This document shows positions 1 through 11,122 of a stretch of 64,000 bases of DNA, piece after piece. Every line of letters begins with the position of its first letter. Position 1 is the stretch's first letter. This stretch comes from Litsea cubeba (lineage: Eukaryota > Streptophyta > Magnoliopsida > Laurales > Lauraceae). The notes beneath the pieces were generated by a model. It saw only the letters and a list, made by a program, of their open reading frames with translations. It did no database searches and was not told where the DNA came from. A program made the position numbers and the translations under genes. The DNA lies in contig CM022950.1 of assembly GCA_012931725.1 (NCBI GenBank), positions 64,165,984 to 64,229,983 on the forward strand, written 5' to 3'.

Positions 1-150
1 ATATGGCTTGCGACCGTCAATCTAAACGAGTCCCCCACAATCTCCTGAGAAGTTAGATCCTCCTTTTCTTGCTTTTCATTGTAGTTTGTATTTTTTCAAA
101 AGAGACAAAAATCACAATTCTTGTCTTTCATTGTTGATAAGGATTGTAAA

Positions 151-230
151 TCGGCTATAAACGCCAAAAATCGGCTATAAACGCCAAAAATCGGCTATAA
201 ACGCCAAAATCGACTATAAATGCCAAAAAA
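151..230. repeat. 20-bp minisatellite, four copies
   Basis: Three nearly identical 20-bp units (tcggctataaacgccaaaaa) are followed by a fourth with substitutions (cgactataaatgcc). The rest of the first 400 bases is AT-rich with no recognisable gene. It may be the internal or subterminal part of the hAT element that follows. Confidence 0.85.
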
Positions 231-402
231 ATCGCCTTTCACGGCAAATCAAAAAAATGTCTCTTTTCTTAAATATATGTACAATGGAAAACTTGAAAGA
301 AGTTGATTTCCTTTTTACTTGCGAAGGTTGATCTCCGGATCACCACTTGCAATTCCAAGTAAAAGTAGAAAATCTGGCACACCCACAAAAAAGAAATGTT
401 GA

Positions 403-2941
403 TGCACGCCCCCCTTGCCCCCCGGTTACGAAAGGGTCGGAACCAAACGGACTCCCACGTCCGCCGACCTCGGTAGGAACCCGGGCATCCGGGAGCGCGG
501 TCCATCACAGGCTTGGGTGGAAACTTTCAAATGGGCATGGAAGGAAAGAGGTTGCATACTAATGTGCGATGGGTGGACGACGATCACACATCGTCATCTC
601 TTGAATTTTCTAATCTACTCATCTATGGGCACGGTGTTTATCAAATCAGTTGATGCAACTGATCACATCCAAGATGCAAGATATATTAATAGGTTATTGA
701 ATGATGTGATTGAAGAAGTTGGGGCAGATTGTATAGTTCAGGTGGTTACCGACAATGCTGCAAACATGAAGGCTGCAGGAATGATGCTTATGAAACAAAG
801 GCCAAGGATTTTTTGGTCTCCATGTGCAGCACATTGCCTGGATTTAATGCTTGAAGATATTGCAAAAGGAAAAGTCATGAAGCAAGTGATTGGTAAGATA
901 AAGCAGATCACCAATTTTTTTTATCAGTCATATAGACTCATTTCCATGATGAAAACACATACAGACAACCATGAACTACTGCGCCTTGGCATCACTAGAT
1001 TTGCCACCCACTTTATTGCTATCGAAAGTGTTTACAAGTATAGAGAAGGACTTCTGCAATTAATAAAATCACAAGAGTTCATGAATTCAAAATGGGGAAA
1101 GAGGCCAAGTCCCATTACAATAGAAGTGTGTAAAACAATTGAGTCCAATAAATTTTGGCCTCATGTGAAGGGTGTTTTGAATGTTTTTGATCCCCTAATA
1201 AAGGTTCTTCGATTGGTTGATGGTGATGATAAGCCAACAATGGGCTTCTTACATGAGGCAATGGAGAGATCAAAGCTGGCTATTCACGCAGATTGTAGAT
1301 ATTACAAAAAGTATTGGAAGATCATCGACGATCGATGGGGACGACAATTGAAACATGATTCACACACTGCTGGTAAGTAAAGGCTGTTTCCTTTAATATT
1401 TGAATTGTTGCATTCAATTTGGCCTCACTATATTAATTTATCATTGACTAAAATTCATTGGTACTTTTACAGGATACTTTTTTAATCCACAATTTTCGGA
1501 TGGACGTATATCTGATGAAATCCGTTTGGGATTAAAAAATGTAATTGAAAGACTGGCAGCGAATACAGATGAAGCCATTTGGGCTACTAATCAGGTAGGC
1601 AGTAGGCTAATTAAGGGAAAAAGTATAACATTGTCATTTCTCCAATTTATTTTATTATGTTAATGTCTTCAGATTGATATATACAATGTACGTGCTGGAA
1701 GCTTTGGAACGACGACTGCGCGGAGAGCTATCACACAGACCAATCCCGGTATTGATTGTAAATTTGTAATGTCATTTATATATTATTCAAGGACTTATTA
1801 TTATTTTATTGACTGTAATATCATTTCTATTTTTTTTTCAGCTGAATGGTGGTTGAATTATGGAGAGAGTGCTCCTGCACTAAGGATGATTGCTATTAAA
1901 GTCCTTAGTCAAACAACATCGTCTTCCAATTGTGAAAGAAACTGGAGCACCTTCTCCTTTATCCACACAAGACCAAGACATAGATTAACAATGCTGAAGC
2001 TAAATAAATTGGTCTACATCCACTACAACCTCAGGCTCCGGAGTAGAAATAGAAGGAGAAGAAAGTTTGAGGATCACCGGGATTATTTTTGTCCAATTAA
2101 TTTGGACTATATCTTTTCAGAAGAGGATACTGTGTTAGGTCAATGGCTGGAGGAACAAGAACAACCGGTGTTAGACCAAGACCCAGAGTTAGAGGAGTTG
2201 ATGGAGGACTTGACTGGGGATAGGCCTGAGCCAGTGAGGGCCTCACAAAGGTTGGAAGAAATAAACTTGACAATGCAACAGGGGCGCGGGCCTGATACAA
2301 GTGAGCCAAGGGGACTGAACGTGGACGAGGAGAGTGAGTCAAGTATTTCTACTTCTTCATCATCAGCAGAAATCCCACCTGACTCTCCCGGGGATGAGGG
2401 TCATTATAGAGATGATGAGCATGTCACTTATGAGACAGTTGAGCATTTTCCTGCAGCTACCGAGTTAGATCCTCGCCGTGGCTATGTCAGACATGTTGGA
2501 CAGACAGGGAGTAGTGGTGACGCTGCTGGGCAAGGAGTGGGGGAAGGTACTCATGGTCATCAAGGGGGTTATGTTGGCCAACAGGGTGCCATGTATGGAC
2601 AGCATATGAATTATTCATATGACCCTAATTGGGTACCCCCTTCACCAACACCGATAATGTCTATCGAACAGATATTAATTGAGCAAGGGAGGCTTCCCCC
2701 ACCACCACATGATCCCCAACGACCTTTATATACCCCTCATGGCTTTTACATACCATTTGTGCACAATTACCAAGAACAATCTACAGGGGATCAAGATAGT
2801 TCATCATCTTATCAACAATAATCTGAATATGGTCATGGGTATGGTAGTGCTGCACAACAGTATGGAGCATATCTTTTTAACCAAAACCGAAGAAATGATG
2901 ATGATGATATTGAGCCTGGGCGACACTCCACTTGGTATTAG
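403..2941 (+). pseudogene. hAT-family transposase relic (DUF659 type), 4 exons, 5' incomplete
   Basis: This is a relic of a hAT DNA transposase with the RNase H-like DUF659 core. Exon 1 (reading from about 403 to 1372, no ATG at its start) gives PPGYERVG, then CDGWTT, VVTDNAANMKAAG and the FWSPCAAHCLDLML block that typifies the family. Exons 2-4 join in phase with GT-AG borders: 1473-1594, 1673-1748 and 1842 onward. The last begins AEWW and carries the hAT dimerisation block SSNCERNWSTFSFIHT. A TAA at 2819-2821 interrupts the acidic, Gly/Gln-rich tail. The same frame then continues 40 codons to TAG at 2939-2941, ending EPGRHSTWY, which resembles the usual family terminus, so I read the TAA as premature. 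The N-terminal zinc finger and the left element end are not visible and probably lie outside the window. Confidence 0.85.
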
Positions 2942-3414
2942 GCTGTCAATCTATCAACTATCATACACTCATACTCATCAATCTCTCTCTAATTTCTACT
3001 CTCTAGTCCCCTCTAATTTCAGGTAAACCATGAACCTTTTGATGCTCAAGTGCTTTATGATTTATCTATCTCACTATCATATTTCAGATTTTAATATGTT
3101 ATCTTCATGGTCATGAATTTCACAACTTATTTGATGATTGAGTTAGTATTAAATGATGATTGATATGTTTGTTATCTACTTATCTTTATTTTCTTATATT
3201 TTACACTAATAAATTGATCATGAGCATCAATAATGGTTGCATTATGTGAAATATTAGAGAATAAAGCGAACAGCGACACAGACAGGACTCATAACTTAAG
3301 GTAACCGAGATTTTGATTTATAGTTGTTACTAATTAAAAAAAATATTGTTTTCCAGCATTTTCTAATATTCTGGATTTTTTGGATATTTTTGCGAATTTT
3401 TTTGGATTAAAAAA

Positions 3415-3524
3415 AAATTCACACCGCGACGACCGCGACGGACCGATATCCGCGACGATATCCGCGACGTATCGGTTTTTCAGTCCGGCCGATACCGCGA
3501 CCGATACCGAGATTTTAAACCATG
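3415..3524. repeat. CG-rich subterminal block, possible right end of a hAT element
   Basis: Within an AT-rich region there is a sharp island of repeated CGCGAC, GATATCCGCG and GATACCG motifs ending in gagattttaaaccatg. Dense short subterminal repeats next to a CATGGTTTAAAA-type end are characteristic of plant hAT elements. It may be the right terminus of the DUF659 element upstream. The matching left end would lie before position 1, so the assignment is an inference. Confidence 0.4.
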
Positions 3525-3829
3525 CTTGTGGAGCTTTATGCTCATATTTGTATTATTCTTTTTTTTTCTCTCAGATGTTAAGGTTGATTCCGACAATGAA
3601 GAATCTTAGCTTGGCAGGGACGAGTGAAGCTTGAGAAGCGAACCACTATTTAGCACCTTAGTTTTCATTTTCTTTGTAGTAGCTAAGATGGACCATGTTA
3701 TATTTCTTTGGATATTTTGAGACTATTGAGCTTTGATATTATTACTTAACATAATTAATAGTGGTTTGATCATTGATGCATTGATTTAAATTAGTTGATT
3801 AGATTGTCTCCATTATGTGTATTAAGGGG

Positions 3830-3936
3830 ATTGACCCCTCATGTTCAATGTGGGACCGTCGCGTTCCTGAAATCACAAGGATCTCAGAATTTGGGGCGTG
3901 ACAGTTTAAGAAATGTCAAAATTTATTAAATGACAT
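3830..3936. other. Possible LTR-type fragment
   Basis: A short stretch reads gtgggaccgtcgcgttcctg, then aaatcacaaggatctcagaa, then tttggggcgtgaca. It resembles text often found at plant LTR-retrotransposon ends. No coding domain, primer-binding site or paired LTR is visible nearby. The surrounding 3525-3830 shows nothing recognisable. Confidence 0.25.
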
Positions 3937-5125
3937 AGGATTTATTGCTTTTCCAAATATAACAACTTATTGAATTGGGTGCTGGGCAAAACTGCAGGCC
4001 TATGATTAATTAGAGACCCAAGCATGATATTATTGCCCACTAATTTATATTTTGAAATTGTTGGGTTTAATGCCTTTCCAAATAAAAAAAATTAAGGAAT
4101 TGGGTACTGGGTCTAACTGCAAGCCTGTGACTAATTAGATATGCAAGCATGAAATTAGGCCCAATAATTTATATTTTGAAATTCTTTTTTTAATTTACTT
4201 TTTTTAATAAAAATAAAAAAAATATTGAGCTATATTAAAAATAAGCTTAAAATGTGGAAAAATATACATAAAATAACACCAATATCCAGAAATATGTAAC
4301 GGGGCCTGTAGTAAACAAATTTAAACTGCAGTTAGGGGTTTAGGTAGATAATTACGCGTGTTTTTTTTAAACTATATTAAAACTGAAAAAAAATAAGTCA
4401 TAATAATAAAAAGATATATTACAAAATATTGACAAAATGAATATTAATTTTGATTAATATGTTAGCATCACCAAAGGCGAACAAACAGAATAAATATATT
4501 TTAAAAAGGAAAAAACCAAAATGAAGTAATTATTGTTCATAAAATAAAAATGACAAACGGAAATAAATAATAATAATAAAAATATATATTACACAATATC
4601 GACAAGATGAATCTTAATGTTGATTAATATGTTAGCATCACCAAAGACGAACAACCAGCATAAATATATTAAAAAGAATTAAATAAATAATTATTGTTCA
4701 TAAAATAAAAATGAATAAATAAAATAAATCATAATAAAAATATATATAATACACAATATGGACAAAATGAATCTTAATGTTAATTAATATGTTAGCATCA
4801 CCAAAGGTAAACAAACAACATAAATATATTAAAAAAGGATAAAACCAAAATGAAATAATTATTGTTCATAAAATAAAAATGACAAACGAAAATAAATAAT
4901 AATAATAATAATAAGATATATTACACAATATCGACAAGATGAATCTTAATGTTGATTAATATGTTAGCATCACCAAAGACGAACAACCAGTAAAAATATA
5001 TTAAAAAAAAACAAATAAATAATTAATGTTCATAAAATAAAAATTACATATGATTTAATGCCTTTGCAAATTAAGAAACTTAAGGAATTAGGTAATGGGT
5101 CTAACTGCGGGCCTGTGATGTTATA
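3937..5125. repeat. Three dispersed ~130-bp repeats flanking an AT-rich array
   Basis: A segment containing gcctttccaaataa, aaggaattgggtactgggtc and taactgcaagcctgtgac occurs near 3937, 4068 and 5050. The first two copies are adjacent. The third lies beyond the AT-rich tandem array, so the array sits inside a larger repeated structure. Confidence 0.7.
4382..5048. repeat. AT-rich tandem array, four ~165-bp units in alternating A-B-A-B order
   Basis: Four units share ttaatatgttagcatcacca and a tail ending attgttcataaaataaaaat. Units 1 and 3 (about 4382-4560 and 4718-4888) share an extra aaaccaaaatgaa segment and the variant caccaaagg. Units 2 and 4 (about 4561-4717 and 4889-5048) share caccaaagacgaacaaccag and tcgacaagatgaatc. 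The array therefore looks like two copies of an A+B dimer of about 330 bp. Confidence 0.85.
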
Positions 5126-5600
5126 GAGCCTTCTAATTGTGGTATTTAACTCATTGACACTATTATCCGAGTATGATTTATATGTTTGTCTTATCTTTCT
5201 AAGTAGGAATCTCTAGCATTGGGTTCTAATAAAAGGTTTGAAATTATATATGTTCAGGATGGATAAACTTCCAGTGTAGAAGTTCGTAAAAAAATAATCA
5301 AATATAAGATGTCTCGGTTGACTGCTATAAGACGATTGCTCATCTTACGCAATCCAGGAAATAATTCTCTTCGGTTTAGAAATCGAATCTTACAAATTCA
5401 AAAAGAATGTCGATTCTTAAGGTTATCGATTTTGCGTTGTAGACGAACTAAGCAATTCGTAGAAGAAAATATTGTCTTTTTATTAAGTTTTTTCTAAATA
5501 TTGAATTAGCAACCATATTGGAGGACTCACAAGTTCAATACTTAAAAAAAAATTATTAAAATTATATCGTATTAGCCTGTGCAGTTAGTGGTTCCATTGT

Positions 5601-5627
5601 CCGTGCATAGCACGGGGTTTTAATAGT
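5601..5627 (+). other. Candidate Helitron-like 3' terminus
   Basis: A perfect 6-bp stem (CCGTGC-ATA-GCACGG, 5601-5615) lies about 11 nt before taatagt. Plant Helitrons end in a short GC-rich hairpin about 10 nt upstream of CTRR followed by T at the insertion site. Here the terminal tetranucleotide reads ATAG, one base off CTAG. No 5' TC end or Rep/helicase gene is visible, so this is only a candidate. Confidence 0.35.
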
Positions 5628-5829
5628 GGATTTCGAGCTGAATGTTAGTTTCTTACACGGCCAGAAACTTTATTATCAACCTTGGATCTATTCAAATCCT
5701 GTTTGTTAGTATCAAACGGTTGATAACACATTAATAAGATGATTAACATTTATAAATCTTAATTGGGCCATCCTATCCTATAGACCCTCTCCGTCCGTAC
5801 CTCATACAAGTTCCCTTATGAGGCCCACC

Positions 5830-6249
5830 TAGGCATGAGAATTACTGGGTCGTGATGTGCCATCACGGCCCAGCTAAGTGGCGGCCAGGCCGCTCCATGT
5901 TGTGCCAGCTGGGGCTCAGCTCAGCATGGCCCAAGGCACAGATTTTTCTATGTCGCGCTTGGTCGTGCCTCCCTATGGGCCGGAACACATGCATCTTCTA
6001 ATTTTTTATTATTATTCTTAAATTGTTTATATAAATTGAAAGAGATATTATATACTTTTAGGGGTTCTTGAATTGAAATAAAATTGAAACTATTAAAATA
6101 AATGCAAAAACATTGATTCTAATTTACAAATGAATAATAAAATTTTAACTATTTTAAGTTTTATATTTTATTTATATAAAAATCAAATTTTTATATATAT
6201 GGGCGTTGCAGTGCCGTGCCGGCCCGGCCCGGCCCAATTTTCATGCCTA
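5830..6249. mobile_element. Non-autonomous hAT-type MITE (420 bp) with perfect 8-bp TSD
   Basis: The left end reads TAGGCATGAGAATT. The right end, reverse-complemented, reads TAGGCATGAAAATT. Both are followed by subterminal runs of GGCCC and GTGCCG motifs. The element is bordered by ggcccacc on both sides (5822-5829 and 6250-6257), the 8-bp target duplication expected of hAT elements. It has no coding capacity. Its ends resemble those of the BED-type hAT element near 38-41 kb, which could have supplied the transposase. Confidence 0.9.
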
Positions 6250-6428
6250 GGCCCACCAAACCCATTCATAGTGAAGTTGAGGATTGAAAGATATCGCAAC
6301 ACTTATGTGCGAGATTTCTATCTCTTAGTAATTTTAGAAGGGATCTTTATAGGATTTCAATCTAACAGTAAGAGTAGTTGGATGCATGCCAAGTATGTGC
6401 CAGTTCATTGGAGGGAGGGGATTGGATT

Positions 6429-6940
6429 TAGGGATGCAAATGGTTATCCAATTCTCCGATTATCCAGATGTTCTGATCTTTAAAAATCAGTTTGAAACTT
6501 AATTTAGGTTCCAATTGATAAACAAATCTGGTTCCGGATCCACATATATTCAGACACGTGGATTCGGGACGCGCTCACGAGCCTTTAATATTGTAAATTG
6601 TAGTTCAAAACCACTTTGATTGGACACTTTTATGTTTGATCCCAAGGTAGTAGACTTGGTCACTGTCACAAGTTGAGTGATATCTTTATTTCAAGCAAAA
6701 AAAAATATAAAATATAAAATCATTAAAATAAATATAAACTTGTTTTGGGACTAGATCTTGGTCTTCTAATCGAACGCATTTCAGAATCGAATCTGAATCC
6801 TCTAATCAGAACCGAGACTGGAACCAACAAAACAACTTCCCACTCATAACCGAATCCGAAACTGGATAATCATTTATAAACAATTCTGGGTCCAAGTACA
6901 GTATGATTTTGGCCCAAAATCGACCCTTTTTGCATCCCTA
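6429..6940. mobile_element. hAT-type MITE (512 bp) with 12-bp perfect TIR
   Basis: The two ends are perfect inverted copies of TAGGGATGCAAA. Inside lie many short repeats of the aaccgaatcc / gattcggg type, typical subterminal structure. The flanks (attggatt and attattag) share only the first three bases, so the target duplication is decayed or was altered. No gene lies inside. Confidence 0.7.
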
Positions 6941-9775
6941 ATTATTAGATTGGTCGTATTAGACTAATATCTTTCATAAAGTGTCTTCCCCTGAGGATCT
7001 TTCCTCAAAATTTTGTTTCACTCTATTCATTCACTCCAAATAAGCAAATTATAAATAGGGGTTTTGTGTTCAACGCAATGTCCTGCCAAGCCGAAGTCTG
7101 CCTAAGCTTCGGCCCATTTAATTATTAGGCTAATAAATACGAAGGCTTGGATCCCGCCGAAAGGATCCAACCTAGTCTGGTGCTCTTATTTTTCTACCTT
7201 GTGGCGCCCACCTGGGCCCCATCAATCATGGAAGAGGTAGGGGATTAGAAGATCATCAGGTGACCTATCTATGTGTAAAATTATACGTTTGTCAAATCAT
7301 TCTAACCCCTTCATCCTTGGTCCACAAGTTTAATGGCTTTATATTAAAAGACAAAAAAAAGACATTGGATCTAATAGTCCAATCCATTTGGATCGGTGCA
7401 AATCCATTGGATCCAATGTATTCCGGGTGTCCTGTGTGCGCAGACGATTTGAATTGGTGATCAAGTGGGCCTCACATGGCTGCCCATGTGGATGTGTGGG
7501 GAAAGTACGGATGCGAAGTGGGTTAGGCCACCCAGGCCCAGCATGTCCCAATCCAGGCTAAGCCGTGCTAGGCTTTGGAGCTGTGGCCCGTGTCACCGCA
7601 TGGCCCAGCCTGGTTCCTAGGCCCAGGCACCGTCGGCCCGACCCATTTAGGCCCATAACAACTATATCTCAGACTTTTGACCATTTTACCCCTACCAACA
7701 ATTAAGAACTGGTCAGATTAACAGTATTTAGGTCATGAAACTGCTAAGAAAGCTTAAAAAATTAAATACCCCCTCCCCATTTCTCAACGCTCATCCCTAC
7801 TCTCTCTCTCTAAAAGCTCTCTCTAAGGCTCAAATACAAAGCCAACACTCAAGTAATTCAAATATTACGAAAGTCAAGGTTCCATCTACGTCCCCAACTT
7901 ATATCTTTCATCCCTTATCTCTTTAAGAATCCTTTCTTGGAGCCCAGTTGAGTACGAATTTCCATGCGTGCAATTCTGTAAAAAAATAAAGAATAAAAAT
8001 AAAAAACAAATGCCACTACAATTAATTCCTGAGAAGAATAACCCGGCCCATTCATGCTCTTAGGTTGGCAATTGACATAATCCTACTACATGTCCCAGCT
8101 ATGATGAATTGCAAAAAGAAGGAAAGCCTCTCTTCCAACTCCACTATATTATGATTGTAATATTATAGAAGTTCATTGGCAAATGATAGAAGAACTGATG
8201 ATAGGATAATTTAGATGGGAATACTATCCTTGCAAATAAAATAGAGCACTAAACCCTGGTATTTGTTAACATAAAAGCCTAGAGAAAGAAAGAGGTGACC
8301 CATTCTCTCTATGTAAAGAAGGAGCAAGTCCACCAACCAAATCATTTTTATTCTTCTTGACCTGGCCTGAACCACCTGCTCAGCAATATTAACCATTTGA
8401 AACATTCTACTTGGAAACATATACATAGATATAATATTAACCATTTGAAACATTCTACTTGGAAACAGATATATATGCATATAAACAGTCTAATTCCCAA
8501 GTACATTCCAAAGGTAGTCTTAGTCTTGTTGGGGTGATACAGGAGAGTGTAAGGAAGAAGATGAAGAAGGGGTCCAAGTTGTGGCTCATGGTGCCATGCA
8601 CTAGCAGTAAGAGTCTCCGGACAGATTCACGAAAGGGGATAGAGGAGATCCTCAAAAGCGGGCTCGCTACGATTCAAGAAGAGCCAGAGATGTTCTTGGA
8701 GAATGAAATAGAGGCAGAGGAAGGAGAGGGAAGGAGGAGGAAGAGGAAAGAAAAGGTCAATAAGGGGCGCCATGTCAAGGACCATTCCATGAATTTAGGC
8801 GATTATTATGTGCATTTCATGGTCGGGTTCTCGTCAAAGAGAGGCTTGGGAGGGCTAACACGGTGTTAACCATTGCAGTTGCTCAACACTAACAATTTGT
8901 GAAGGAGGACATGATTGGATGATCATTTATCTACCTATTCTGATAGTTTAGACAAATCACAAGTTATTTATATATATATATATATATATATATTCTTGTA
9001 TCTTATTCTTTCTTCTTTCAAAATCTCTTGTTAAGGTTTTTGTATATAGATTGCCTGTTGAGAAAAAAAAAAAAAAAAAGGTTAAATTCAATGTTTGAAG
9101 GGGCCCCTAGTAGGAGACCCTCTTTTATGTAGTTTTTGCAAAAGAATACATGATTCTTCCATACTGTTTCACTCCGAAGAAAAAGAAAATACCCCATGAG
9201 GCCTTTATGTGATAAAAATCATTTATTTAAGATCAACATTGCGTGGTTTCAGGTAGAGTTGATTGATAATAACATCTACAGTTTGCAATTTGTTACTTGT
9301 CATTGTTGTGTGTAAGCTCATTAAATTCAATTTTTCAGCAGGCGCAATTCACACCTAGAGTCAGCTGGCTTGAATATTGAGATTTTAATTCATTATAGTT
9401 TGATGCAAACATGGTTTGTAAGTCCAATTGAACTACTATGGCCTCTTTGAGTTTATGTTAGATCCCAAATGCCATTGCGAGCGAAAGCTTATATTTTATA
9501 CAGTGATTTAATAATTAATAGAAAATAATTAGAGATCTATCAAAGATTTGTTTGTCATCATAATAAATCTATCAATTCATATTTGTAATTAGAAACATCT
9601 TTTTGATGATTTTTCTCAAAACCAAAGCACGCCCAGTCGCCCACCCTCCCTTTTTAAATGAAGTATTTTTAGAATATTGTATACAAAGAATTAAAATTCA
9701 CATCTTCCCTTTGCTTGATCCGAATTACTTGTGTCACATGCCTCTCTTATATAAGCACAGGTCCAAATTCACTTC
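6941..9775. other. Intergenic, mixed repeats, no supported gene
   Basis: This stretch contains a GGCCC-rich patch near 7530-7650 that looks like degraded hAT subterminal sequence. A 47-bp tandem duplication covers about 8387-8480 and a TA microsatellite lies at 8969-8993. An open frame at 8459-8869 begins with TTG rather than ATG and matches nothing I recognise. Confidence 0.5.
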
Positions 9776-10297
9776 ATGGGTGAAATATATAGTGGGGTGT
9801 TGCATAATTGGGAGGCTTCCTTATATTGTGGGGTGAAGAAGGTGAAAAAAGTGGTGCATTGGGCTCCTCCCAATGTTGGGGTGTTGAAGTTTAATGTGGA
9901 TGGGGCAGCTAAAGGAAAACCTGGGCCAGCGGGTATTGGTGGTGTTCTTCGCGATAGTAGAGGGCTTGTGTTGGTAATGTTTTCCAAGCATGTTGGGACT
10001 ATGGAGTCTAATGAGGCGGAGGTGTTGGCTATCCTTGAAGCTCTTCGAATTTTTGCCTCTTCCTCATTTAATTCAAGGTTAGAGGTGGAAAGCGATTCTC
10101 TCAATGCTATTTCGTGGGTGTCTTCTTCGGCTGTCATTCCTTGGAGATTTCAATTTTACTTTAATGAGATTAAAGCTTTAGCTTCATCGATTCAAGTAAA
10201 GTTTCAACACGTTGGGAGGTCGGCTAATGATTTTGCTGATTCGTTAGCTAAGCAAGGGGTGAATAGGTCTTCTAATTTGGTGGCTTTCATTGAGTGA
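9776..10297 (+). CDS. LINE RNase H domain, intact frame with ATG supplied by the target-site duplication
   Basis: The 173-residue frame encodes a plant L1-type ribonuclease H domain, which cleaves RNA in RNA/DNA hybrids during retrotransposition. The acidic set appears complete: Asp42 in FNVDGAAKG, Glu82 in SNEAEVLAI, Asp107 in VESDS and Asp155 in NDFADSLAKQG, with His145 in FQHVGR. The residues before about 25 are the tail of the linker from the reverse transcriptase, which is missing. The ATG and the next five codons (MGEIYS) come from the target-site duplication, not from the LINE. No stop or frameshift is visible, which suggests a young insertion. It is best read as a truncated retrotransposon product. 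Expression is unknown. Confidence 0.75.
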   Translation: MGEIYSGVLHNWEASLYCGVKKVKKVVHWAPPNVGVLKFNVDGAAKGKPGPAGIGGVLRDSRGLVLVMFSKHVGTMESNEAEVLAILEALRIFASSSFNSRLEVESDSLNAISWVSSSAVIPWRFQFYFNEIKALASSIQVKFQHVGRSANDFADSLAKQGVNRSSNLVAFIE

Positions 10298-10435
10298 TGT
10301 TTCTTTGTCGTTTGCTTTTCCTTTTTCGTGGTATAATTCTTTTATACCATCGTGCTCTTTTTGTTTGTTCGTGTGGTTTCTTGTATTTGTCTTTCTCTTT
10401 TAATATAATTTATCGTTACTGATCAAAAAAAAAAA
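9794..10435 (+). mobile_element. 5'-truncated LINE insertion with 18-bp perfect TSD and poly(A)
   Basis: The insertion begins inside the RNase H linker and includes its stop and a short 3' UTR. It ends taatataatttatcgttactgatc style followed by a poly(A) tract (10425-10435). The 18-bp sequence atgggtgaaatatatagt is present directly before (9776-9793) and directly after (10436-10453). Truncation at the 5' end, poly(A) and a long TSD are the hallmarks of target-primed reverse transcription. Confidence 0.92.
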
Positions 10436-10453
10436 ATGGGTGAAATATATAGT

Positions 10454-11122
10454 TGTATGTTATACGCACAAATCAATCTCACTGTGAATGACACTACTAT
10501 ATATGTTTGAAGAGAAATTTGGGCAAGTTTCTATATAGAGTATTCAATACAAGCGGGTTTGGTTACACAAGGTGAGCCCGTCTCAGGGTAAATCAGGTAG
10601 ATCTATATCATTGATTAGCACTATACTGTAGGCAAGGCAGCATATATAGACTCATTTATCCTATTTGAGTTGGTTTGACAGGTCATTCTACCTGGACACA
10701 ATAGATTTCCTGTAATGTCATTTTGGAGTTTCTTCCTTGTAGTGTTGCAATAGACAAACATTCTCAATCTGGCATGTGAATTATGAAAGTTAGCCATGTA
10801 ATCCATTTTTCAACCCACACATACAGAATTTCAGGATCTTGAACACTAATCCTTTCTAGAAGCATTTGGTACCAATCTGAATCAAAAATATATAGAGTGT
10901 ATGGAATCGAATGATGGTTAAAAGTAGCTTGAATTGGAGTTTAAAAGGCCTTGAGTCTTGATAGGGCCTTACTCAGTAGGGCCCCTTAGCCATTTTCAAT
11001 CCAACCACCACCAATGGAAAAAGTAGCAAAAACAAATACACATTACTAGAAGGCATTTATTTCGAGCTGTCTATAGAAAAACAATACAGAAAACATAAAA
11101 CTACTAACAAACTATACATACA
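10454..11122. other. Intergenic, no supported gene
   Basis: This is AT-rich sequence without recognisable coding or transposon structure. It would include the 3' UTR of the minus-strand gene that ends at 11123. Confidence 0.4.

Noticed and set aside
4382..5048. Regularly spaced repeats considered as a CRISPR-like array
   Set aside because: The units are adjacent long AT-rich repeats without unique spacers, and the genome is a plant's.
5309..5497. 62-codon ATG frame rich in Arg/Leu beside the AT-rich array
   Set aside because: I considered an organelle ribosomal-protein fragment but no family I know matches; it is too short and isolated.
8459..8869. 136-codon plus-strand open frame rich in Lys/Arg/Glu
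   Set aside because: It starts at TTG, not ATG, overlaps a tandem duplication, and shows no recognised domain.
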